From Burkholderiales bacterium (GTDB lineage: Bacteria > Pseudomonadota > Gammaproteobacteria > Burkholderiales > Casimicrobiaceae), in assembly GCA_905339295.1 (NCBI GenBank), contig CAJPFI010000006.1:248001-312000 (forward strand): a DNA stretch of 64,000 nt. Direction: 5' to 3'. The translations under genes were made by a program, and so were the position numbers. Shown here one piece after another: positions 57,908 through 64,000 of the stretch. Each line of letters begins with the position of its first letter. Position 1 is the first letter of the stretch. Under the pieces are notes generated by a model. The model made no database searches. It saw only the letters and a program-made list of their open reading frames with translations, and was not told where the DNA came from.

Positions 57908-59329
57908 TCAGAGGATCTTGCCGGGATTGAGGATGCCCGCCGGATCGAGCGCCGCCTTGATCCGGCGCATGATCTCGAGCTCCAGCGGCGCCTTCGTACG
58001 CGCGAGCTCCCCGCGCTTCAGCTGCCCGATGCCGTGCTCGGCGGAGATCGACCCGCCGCGCGCGGCGACGAGGTCGTGCACGATCCGCTGCGCCCGCTCG
58101 AGGTTCGCCGGCGCGACGAACGCCTCGGCGGCCGTCCCGGGAGGGGCGGACAGGTTGTAGTGCAGGTTGCCGTCGCCCAGGTGCCCGAACACGACGAAGC
58201 GGACGCCGGGGAAGGCCGCGGCGAGCTCGCGCTCCGCCGTGTCGAGGAACCCGGGAATCGACGAGACCGGCAGCGCGATGTCGTGCTTGAGGTTGGGCCC
58301 TTCGCGCCGCTGCGCCTCGGAGATGTTGTCGCGCGCGGCCCACAGCGCGGCGGCCTGCGCGACCGAGCTCGCGACGGTCGCGTCGCGCACGATGCCGCGT
58401 TCGAGCGCCGCGCCGAGCATCGACTCGACCCGATCCGGGAGCCCGGGATCCTCGGCGCTGTCGTCGGCCTGCACGAGCGCGTACCACGGGTGGCCGGGCA
58501 GCGGGTAAGGCGTGCCCGGATGATGTTTGCGCGAGAGCGCGAGCGCGTGATCGCTCACGAGCTCGAAGCCGACGAGGCGGTCGCCGAGCGCCTGCTTCGC
58601 GTGGCGCAGGAACGCGATCGCGTCGCCGACACGGGCGAGCGCGGCGAGCGCGGTGACCTGCGTGCGCGCGGCGGCGTAGAGCTTGAGCACCGCGGCCGTC
58701 ACGATGCCGAGCGTGCCTTCGGCGCCGACGAAGAGCTGCTTCAGGTCGTAGCCCGTGTTGTCCTTGCGCAGGCCGCGGGCGAGGTCGAGCACGCTCCCGT
58801 CGGCCAGCACGACCTCGATGCCCAGCACGAGGTCGCGCGCATTGCCGTAACGGAGCACGGCCGTGCCGCCCGCATTGGTGGCGAGGTTGCCGCCGATCGT
58901 GCACGAGCCTTCCGACGCGAGCGACAACGGGAACCTGAGACCGGCTTCGCGCGCGGCGGACTGCACGCCGGCGAGCGTCACGCCGGCCTCGGCCGTGAGC
59001 GTCGCGTTGTCGGGATCGACGGCGCGTATGCGGCGCATGCGCACGAGCGACACGACGACCTCGTCGCCGGACGCGTGCGGCGTCGCGCCGCCGACGAGTC
59101 CCGTGTTGCCGCCCTGCGGGACAATCGGCACGCGCGCGTCGGCGCACGCCGACACCACGGCGGACACTTCCGCGGTGCTCGCCGGGCGCACGACGGCGAC
59201 CGCGGCGCCGCGGTAGCGGCCGCGCCAGTCGGTGACGTGCGGCCCGACGTCTGCGGCGGCGGTCAGCACGTTCCCGCTGCCGACGACGGAACGAAGCCGC
59301 GCGAGCAAGGTTGCGCCGGGGTCCGCCAT
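57908..59329 (-). CDS. FAD-linked dehydrogenase (GlcD / D-2-hydroxyacid family)
   Basis: 473 residues. FAD-binding PCMH domain ~35-215 (VVRPASTAEVSAVVSACADARVPIVPQGGNTGL, in pieces; TIGGNLATNAGG), then the FAD-oxidase C domain with GHLGDGNLHYNL and SAEHGIGQLKRGEL, which hold the substrate/metal His residues. This is the D-lactate / D-2-hydroxyglutarate / glycolate dehydrogenase group. Specific substrate is not evident and no GlcE/GlcF partner is adjacent, which argues for a single-subunit D-2-hydroxyglutarate- or D-lactate-type enzyme. Confidence 0.84.
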   Translation of the reverse strand: MADPGATLLARLRSVVGSGNVLTAAADVGPHVTDWRGRYRGAAVAVVRPASTAEVSAVVSACADARVPIVPQGGNTGLVGGATPHASGDEVVVSLVRMRRIRAVDPDNATLTAEAGVTLAGVQSAAREAGLRFPLSLASEGSCTIGGNLATNAGGTAVLRYGNARDLVLGIEVVLADGSVLDLARGLRKDNTGYDLKQLFVGAEGTLGIVTAAVLKLYAAARTQVTALAALARVGDAIAFLRHAKQALGDRLVGFELVSDHALALSRKHHPGTPYPLPGHPWYALVQADDSAEDPGLPDRVESMLGAALERGIVRDATVASSVAQAAALWAARDNISEAQRREGPNLKHDIALPVSSIPGFLDTAERELAAAFPGVRFVVFGHLGDGNLHYNLSAPPGTAAEAFVAPANLERAQRIVHDLVAARGGSISAEHGIGQLKRGELARTKAPLELEIMRRIKAALDPAGILNPGKIL

Positions 59330-59377
59330 GGGCGAGCATATTAGCCGAATCGCCCCCCCGCCGCCCGGAGCGCCGAG

Positions 59378-59782
59378 ATGACCACGCCCACGCCCAAGCC
59401 CGACGCCGTCGCCTCCGGCGCCTATCCCACGCCGCAGCAGGCGCTCGAGTTCATGCAGAAGATGTGGAATCCGCTCGGCATCCCGATGCCGGGGTTCGGC
59501 ATGCCGGGCATGCCGGCGGCGGCGCCCGCCGGCGCCCAGGCGACTCCGGCGGCGATGCCGTTCGTGAATCCGGCGATGATGTTCGCCGCGCTCGACCCCG
59601 TCGAGATCGAGCGCAAGATCGCCGAACTGCGCGTGGTCGAGAACTGGCTCGCGATGAGCCTCGCGATGATGCAGATGAGCATCAAGACCATGGAGCTGCA
59701 GAAGGCGTCGGTCGAGGCGCTGCGCGGCGCCGGGACCGCGGCCGGCGGCGAGGAGAGGCGCCCGCGCGGCGGGTCGAAATGA
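59378..59782 (+). CDS. phaM: PhaM-like polyhydroxyalkanoate granule regulatory protein
   Basis: 134 residues, ATG with GGAG ~9 bases upstream. Conserved PhaM core: ALEFMQKMWNPLGIP at ~22-36, then FVNPAMMFAALDPVEIERKIAELRVVENWLAMSLAMMQMSIKTMELQ (in pieces), a helix that binds PHB synthase. Known PhaM has a long Lys/Ala/Pro-rich DNA-binding tail; here the end is only EERRPRGGSK, so the nucleoid link looks weak or missing. Stop overlaps the next gene by ATGA. phaC is not in the window. Confidence 0.82.
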   Translation: MTTPTPKPDAVASGAYPTPQQALEFMQKMWNPLGIPMPGFGMPGMPAAAPAGAQATPAAMPFVNPAMMFAALDPVEIERKIAELRVVENWLAMSLAMMQMSIKTMELQKASVEALRGAGTAAGGEERRPRGGSK

Positions 59783-60435
59783 CGATGGCGCTCGTCCTCT
59801 ACTACGGTTCGGGGTCGCCCTATGCCTGGCGCGTGCAGCTCGCGCTGGAGGCGAAGGGGCTGCCGTGCGAACGGCGGCTGCTGTCGTTCTCGGCCGGCGA
59901 CACGCGCAAGCCGGAGTTCGTCGCGCTGAACCCGCGCCATCGCGTCCCGACCATCGTCGACGGCGACTTCGTGCTCTACGAGGCGAACGCGATCGTCGAG
60001 TACCTCGACGAGGCGTATCCGTCGCACGGGATCCGGCTCTTCCCCGGCGACGCGCGCCGCCGCGCGACCGTGCGCCGGATCGTGAGCGAGGTCGACGACT
60101 ACACGACCGAGGCGACCGACAAGGTCATCGACGAGCTGCTCTACGCGAAGCCCGAGGCGCGCGACGAAGCGAAGCTCGGCCGTGCGCGGGCGGCCGTCGC
60201 CGAGGAGTTCGCGTTCCTCGCACGCTACCTCGAGCAGGACTTTCTCGCCGGGCCGCTGTCGGCGGCCGACTTCGCGCTCTATCCGCAGGTGGCGTACATG
60301 GACCGTTGCCACCAGCGCGTGCCGTCGTTCGACGCAGCATTGCTGCTTCCGCCGGCGCTGGCGGCGTGGAAGCGGCGCATCGAGTCGTTGCCGTATCTCG
60401 ACGCGACCATTCCGCCGCACTGGCGCGCGGCGTGA
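59779..60435 (+). CDS. Glutathione S-transferase family protein
   Basis: 218 residues. Thioredoxin-like N-domain with LYYGSGSPYAWRVQLALEAKGL (catalytic Ser region), VPTIVDGDFVLYEANAIVEYLDE (cis-Pro and SNAIxxYL-like Glu-Ala), then an all-helical C-domain (FLAGPLSAADFALYPQV). Conjugates glutathione or acts as a peroxidase. Start is within the phaM stop (ATGA). Exact class not assigned. Confidence 0.85.
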   Translation: MTMALVLYYGSGSPYAWRVQLALEAKGLPCERRLLSFSAGDTRKPEFVALNPRHRVPTIVDGDFVLYEANAIVEYLDEAYPSHGIRLFPGDARRRATVRRIVSEVDDYTTEATDKVIDELLYAKPEARDEAKLGRARAAVAEEFAFLARYLEQDFLAGPLSAADFALYPQVAYMDRCHQRVPSFDAALLLPPALAAWKRRIESLPYLDATIPPHWRAA

Positions 60436-60469
60436 CCGTTCCCGCAGGCCCGTCCTCGCAGGAGTCCCG

Positions 60470-61099
60470 ATGAAGCTCACCACCACCGCTTTCGCCGACG
60501 GCGGCGCGATTCCCGCCGAGTTCGCGTTCGGCAGGCCCGACTCGACGACCCACGTGGCGCTTTCGGCGAACCGCAACCCCGACCTCGCGTGGACCGGGGC
60601 GCCCGCGGGCACGAAGTCGTTCGCGGTGCTTTGTGTCGACCCCGACGTGCCGTCGCGCGGCGACGACGTGAACCAGGAGGGCCGCGTCGTCCCGGCGTCG
60701 CTGCCGCGCGTCGACTTCCATCACTGGGTGCTGGTCGACCTGCCTGCGTCGACGACGTCCGTCGCGCGCGGCGAGCATGCCGACGGCGTGACCCCGCGCG
60801 GCAAGGCGGGTCCCGCCGCGAAGCACGGCGCGCGCCACGGCATCAACGACTACACCGGCTGGTTCGCGAACGATCCCGCCATGGCGGGCGACTGGTACGG
60901 CTACGACGGCCCGTGCCCGCCGTGGAACGACGCGATCGCGCATCGCTACCGCTTCACGGTCTACGCCCTCGACGTGCCGCGCCTCGCGGTCGAGGGCCGC
61001 TTCGGCGGCGCGGAGGTGCTCGCGGCGATGGCCGGGCACGTGCTCGCACAAGCGTCGGTGACCGGACGCTACACGCTCAATCCTTCGGTTCGGCTGTAG
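60470..61099 (+). CDS. YbhB/YbcL-type PEBP (Raf kinase inhibitor-like) protein
   Basis: 209 residues; GGAG eight bases upstream of the ATG. PEBP landmarks: NRNPDLAWTGAPAGTKSFAVLCVDPD (in pieces) with DPDVPSRGDD, VDFHHWVLVDLP and YDGPCPPWND, which line the anion pocket. Longer than E. coli YbhB (158) owing to an insertion around ~60-75 and ~115-140. Biochemical role in bacteria is unknown. Its 3' end overlaps the convergent M61 peptidase gene by 23 bp. Confidence 0.85.
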   Translation: MKLTTTAFADGGAIPAEFAFGRPDSTTHVALSANRNPDLAWTGAPAGTKSFAVLCVDPDVPSRGDDVNQEGRVVPASLPRVDFHHWVLVDLPASTTSVARGEHADGVTPRGKAGPAAKHGARHGINDYTGWFANDPAMAGDWYGYDGPCPPWNDAIAHRYRFTVYALDVPRLAVEGRFGGAEVLAAMAGHVLAQASVTGRYTLNPSVRL

Positions 61100-62894
61100 G
61101 CGCGTCGAGCCAGCGCTCGCGGCGCGCGAGCGCGTCGGCGTCCGCGCGCGCGTCGAGCGCGAGCCACGCGGTGTCGTCGGGCGCGGCCGCGAGCTCGAGC
61201 GTCGTCTCGATGAGCTCGTCGCGGCGGAACGCGTGTACCGAGATGCGCTCGCCGGGCCGGCCGTCGCGCGCGCAGGCGTCGAGCCGCTCGGCCGACGCCC
61301 TGAGGCCGTCGAGCGCGAGCAGCGTGTCCCCCGCGGCGAGCCCGGCGGACTGCGCCGCGCCGCCGGTGAAGACGTGCAGCAGCCTGAGGTCCGCGTCCCA
61401 CGTCGCCCCGAGCGCGGTGCGCGGCACGTCGCCGTTGCCCGGCTTGCCGCCGCGGTCCTTCGGGCCATGGGCGGGACGCAGCGCCAGTGCCACGCCGTGC
61501 GAGGCCAGCAAAGCAGCGAGCGGCAGCTCGTCGGTCCCGTCGACGCAGGCGTCGAAGAACGCGTCCAGGTCGCGACCGGCGAGTTCCCCGGCGAGGCGGC
61601 GGATGCCATCCTCGGGGACGCCGGCGCCGGTCTGCCCGTGGCGGCGCCAAAGCTCGCGCATCAGCGCGTCGAGCGAGCTGCCCTCGCACCGCAGCGTGAG
61701 GTCGAGCGCCAGCGCGACCAGCGCGCCTTTTGCGTAGTAGCTCACGCCGGCGTTGGGCGAATTCCCGTCCGGCCGGTAGTACTTGATCCACGCGTCGAAG
61801 CTCGCGTCGCCGACGCTTTGCACGCGCCGTCCCGGCGTGCGCAGCACCGCGCTCGCGGTGCGGCCGAGGAGCTCGAGGTAGCTCGCGACGCCGATCACGC
61901 CGCTCCGCACGAGCGCGAGATCGTCGTAATACGACGTGATGCCCTCGAACGCCCAGAGCTGCCGCGTGTAGGCCTCGCGCGCGAGGTCGTAGGGAACGAA
62001 CGCGGCGGGCTTGATTCGCTTGACGTTCCAGGCGTGGAAGTACTCGTGGCTCGCGAGCCCGAGGAAGCCGCGGTAGTCGTCGGACATGCGCTCGACGCCG
62101 GGCGCGGGCAGGTCGCGGCGGGCGCACAGGAGGCTCGTGCTCGCGCGGTGCTCGAGGCCGCCGTAGCCGTCGCCGACCGCGTTCACCTGGAACAGGTAGC
62201 GCCCGAACGGCGCGCGGGATCCCGGCGCGCCGCCGAAGAGGTCGCACTGCCACTGGCAGATTCTCGCGAGGTCGCGGGCGAGGCGCGCGGCGTCGAAGCG
62301 CACGCGCCCGCTCACGACGACGTCGTGCAACGCGCCTCCGGCCTCGAAGGCGACGTGGCGGAACTCCGCCATCTCGACCGGATGGTCGACCAGTTCGTCG
62401 TAGTCCTTCGCGCGGTACCGGCCGAATCCCCACGGCGGGGCGCCGTCGCGCGGAAGCGTCGTCGCGATGCGCCAGCGGGCGCCGGCGGCGTGCGGCGGGG
62501 CGAGGATCTCGACGATGCACGCGGCGCTCGCGCGGCCCTCGGGAAGGAGGAACACGCTCGTGCCGTTGAAGTACCCGCGCGCGGCGTCGAGGTACGCGGC
62601 GCGCACCGACAGGTCGTGGGCGTGGACCTCGATGGTCACCGTGAGCGGCCCGCGCGAAGGCGCGGCCTGCCAGGTGTCCTTCGCGACCTTGGCGATGCGC
62701 ACGGGGCGGCCGCCGGACGCCGCCCGCACCGCGACGACGTTGCGCGCGAACTCCCGGATCAGGTAGCTCCCCGGCGTCCATGTCGGCATCGCGAAGCGCT
62801 GCCCGTCCTGGGCGGGGTCGTCGACCGTGCAGTCGATCTCGAACAGGTGCCCGTTCGGCTCGCGCGGCGCGATGCGGTAGCGGGTCGGGTGCAA
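61077..62894 (-). CDS. M61-family metallopeptidase with PDZ domain
   Basis: 605 residues from a TTG start at 62894, followed by HPTRYRIAPREPNGHLFEI, the normal family beginning. PTWTPGSYLIREFARNVV at ~38-55, then zinc motif HEYFHAWNVKRIKP (~287) with downstream Glu in WAFEGITSYYDDL. A PDZ-like domain follows at ~490-580 (GAAQSAGLAAGDTLLALDGLRA). Glycyl-aminopeptidase-like, probably cytoplasmic as no signal peptide is seen. A minus-strand TATAAT at 62966-62971 is a possible promoter, 71 bp upstream. Confidence 0.87.
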   Translation of the reverse strand: MHPTRYRIAPREPNGHLFEIDCTVDDPAQDGQRFAMPTWTPGSYLIREFARNVVAVRAASGGRPVRIAKVAKDTWQAAPSRGPLTVTIEVHAHDLSVRAAYLDAARGYFNGTSVFLLPEGRASAACIVEILAPPHAAGARWRIATTLPRDGAPPWGFGRYRAKDYDELVDHPVEMAEFRHVAFEAGGALHDVVVSGRVRFDAARLARDLARICQWQCDLFGGAPGSRAPFGRYLFQVNAVGDGYGGLEHRASTSLLCARRDLPAPGVERMSDDYRGFLGLASHEYFHAWNVKRIKPAAFVPYDLAREAYTRQLWAFEGITSYYDDLALVRSGVIGVASYLELLGRTASAVLRTPGRRVQSVGDASFDAWIKYYRPDGNSPNAGVSYYAKGALVALALDLTLRCEGSSLDALMRELWRRHGQTGAGVPEDGIRRLAGELAGRDLDAFFDACVDGTDELPLAALLASHGVALALRPAHGPKDRGGKPGNGDVPRTALGATWDADLRLLHVFTGGAAQSAGLAAGDTLLALDGLRASAERLDACARDGRPGERISVHAFRRDELIETTLELAAAPDDTAWLALDARADADALARRERWLDAPTAEPKD

Positions 62895-62965
62895 CGGATC
62901 GGGTCTCGTCGGATGCGCGGGAATCGCGCCGGACCCACGTGCGTGCCGGCGGCGTGCGAGGCGCG

Positions 62966-63009
62966 ATTATAGGCGAGCGGTCATCCACGCCGCCGCGCGC
63001 CGGTACAAT
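62966..63009. promoter_or_regulatory. Divergent promoter region: TATAAT (minus) and TACAAT (plus)
   Basis: The minus-strand TATAAT at 62966-62971 faces the M61 gene and the plus-strand TACAAT at 63004-63009 faces the methyltransferase-like gene. Neither has a good -35 at 16-18 bp, which is common in this GC-rich sequence. Confidence 0.4.
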
Positions 63010-63051
63010 GGAGGCTCCGGTCCGCGCATTCGCGTCGGCTTGCCCGTTTCC

Positions 63052-63675
63052 ATGAACGATCCCGCCCTCACCGCCATCGTCGCCTCGGTATGGATCTACT
63101 GGTTCATCGTCGGGGCCATGTCGTGGCGCGTCCGGCGCCGGACGCGCAGGCTGACCGGCGTCGTCCCGGAGCAGGGCCTCGAGAAGGCGATGTGGTACGT
63201 CTGGGTGCCGCTGGTGGCGCTGTGGATGGCGTTGCCGATGGTCGCGGCGAACAGCCACGTCGCGCAGTTGTCGGTGCCGGCGTGGGCCCGCGAGGGTGCC
63301 TACGCGAACCTGCGCGGCGTGGCGGGTGTCGTCGCGGTCGTCGCGCTCGTCGCGACGATCGAGTGCTGGAAGCGCATGGGCAGGAGCTGGCGCATGGCGG
63401 TGACGCCTCGCGAGAAGACCCGGCTCGTGACGACCGGACTCTACCGCGCGATCCGTCATCCGATCTACGCGCTGTCGATCCTGCTGATGACCGCGACGGC
63501 GGTCGTGCTGCCGACCGCGCCGATGATCGCGGTCGCGGTCGTGCACGTCACGCTGATGAACCTGAAGGCGCGCAACGAGGAGCGCCACCTGCTCGCCGTC
63601 CACGGTGAAGCCTATGCGGACTACCTGGCCGGGACCGGCCGCTTCCTCCCGAGGCTGTTCGCGCCGCGCGCATAG
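63052..63675 (+). CDS. Isoprenylcysteine carboxylmethyltransferase / PEMT-like membrane methyltransferase
   Basis: 207 residues from the ATG at 63052 (an in-frame start at 63040 adds 4). Five or so transmembrane helices (~8-28, 52-72, 88-106, 140-158). The cofactor-binding C-terminal half has TTGLYRAIRHPIYALSILL (the RHPxY motif) and RNEERHLLAVHGEAYADYL, the E(E/R)xxL...GxxYxxY pattern of the ICMT/PEMT superfamily. Methylates an unknown lipid or thiol. The next gene starts 4 bp after the stop. Confidence 0.78.
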   Translation: MNDPALTAIVASVWIYWFIVGAMSWRVRRRTRRLTGVVPEQGLEKAMWYVWVPLVALWMALPMVAANSHVAQLSVPAWAREGAYANLRGVAGVVAVVALVATIECWKRMGRSWRMAVTPREKTRLVTTGLYRAIRHPIYALSILLMTATAVVLPTAPMIAVAVVHVTLMNLKARNEERHLLAVHGEAYADYLAGTGRFLPRLFAPRA

Positions 63676-63679
63676 CGCC

Positions 63680-64000
63680 GTGGCGGTCGTCGCCGCACTG
63701 GCGTTCGGCGCGTCGGTCGCGGTGCGCGCGGCGGACACTGCGCGGCCCGACTGCGCGCGCGTCGACGCGACGACGGCCGCGTCGCTGCCCGCCGGGCGCG
63801 CGCCGCACATCGTGCTTCTGCAGGGATCGCTCGGCATCGTCACGATGGCGCCGTTCGGCGCGTTCCTGGCGGGCATGGGCTATCCCACGTCCGCGCTCGC
63901 CGACCCGCGCACCGGCGAGATGACGACCGACAGCGACCTCGACGGGCGGACGCTCGCCGGCATGCTCGCGTGGCTCTACGAGCGCGACGGTGTCCGGCCG
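63680..64000 (+). CDS. Secreted protein, possibly alpha/beta-hydrolase-like (3' partial)
   Basis: GTG start four bases after the previous stop; 107 residues visible, running off the window. A hydrophobic N-terminus (VVAALAFGASVAVRA) looks like a signal peptide. HIVLLQGSLGIVTMAPFGAFLAGMGYP and LAGMLAWLYERDGVRP resemble the early strands and helices of a lipase/alpha-beta hydrolase, but the nucleophile elbow is not in the window. The assignment is a guess from pattern; co-transcription with the upstream gene is likely. Confidence 0.55.
   Translation, partial: MAVVAALAFGASVAVRAADTARPDCARVDATTAASLPAGRAPHIVLLQGSLGIVTMAPFGAFLAGMGYPTSALADPRTGEMTTDSDLDGRTLAGMLAWLYERDGVRP

Overview
The window is a very GC-rich (about 70%), densely packed chromosomal segment. 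The gene families point to a betaproteobacterium, most likely in or near the Burkholderiales. The clues are a Bug/TctC-type binding protein and a TctAB permease, a PhaM granule protein, a pilS/pilR pair beside a PP0621-type small protein, an ampD / yciB / bolA / parvulin neighbourhood, and a single-chain PurL. I see no rRNA, tRNA, insertion sequence, integrase, prophage or CRISPR array. It reads as ordinary core chromosome with a few accessory patches. Both ends cut through genes.

Layout: 1-2898 is a 2-oxoacid:ferredoxin oxidoreductase (korAB, korA truncated by the window edge). 2921-9490 (minus strand) is a signalling operon: a very large Cache-HAMP-6xGAF histidine kinase, a stand-alone receiver and a receiver-cyclase. 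A degraded substrate-binding-protein remnant lies just upstream. 10056-16618 is a Cu/Ag-type RND efflux operon (cusCBA) with a small secreted Cys protein ahead of it. 16634-17596 is a PuuE-type allantoinase. 17753-22108 holds two tandem secreted matrixin-like metalloproteases with ASH/choice-of-anchor-D repeats and a DUF5648 C-terminus. 22125-26213 carries SRAP, EcsC, CopD-like, mobB, an outer-membrane barrel, moaD and moaE.

26349-30572 is a sugar-acid catabolic cluster (dgoK, KDPG/KDPGal aldolase, PfkB kinase, SDR, 80-aa protein, cupin). It is followed by crcB, a quinone reductase, a small membrane protein and nnr. 34326-40006 is an acidic amino acid island: aspartase, Asp/Glu racemase and a gltIJKL ABC importer. 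40035-43108 has a beta carbonic anhydrase, a tandem palindromic repeat array, GMP reductase and an orphan TctC. 43264-49539 has purL, a gamma carbonic anhydrase-like protein and a short class II ribonucleotide reductase. 49622-54243 (minus) has tctA/tctB, parvulin-bolA, yciB and ampD. 54629-59329 (minus) has pilR, pilS, a PP0621-type protein and an FAD dehydrogenase. 59378-64000 has phaM, a GST, a PEBP-family protein, an M61 peptidase, an isoprenylcysteine-methyltransferase-like membrane protein and the start of a secreted, possibly hydrolase-like protein.

Many neighbouring genes share 4-bp ATGA/GTGA stop-start overlaps, so translational coupling is common. The features most worth a second look are the tandem metalloprotease pair, the 26-bp palindromic array with an apparent compensatory change in one unit, the tail-less class II reductase, the 106-bp exact repeat inside the multi-GAF kinase, the CusB-fused CusF-like domain with Met in place of Trp, and several genes whose -10 box sits exactly where a leaderless mRNA would be expected. 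I did not find a clearly novel multi-gene defence or mobile system.
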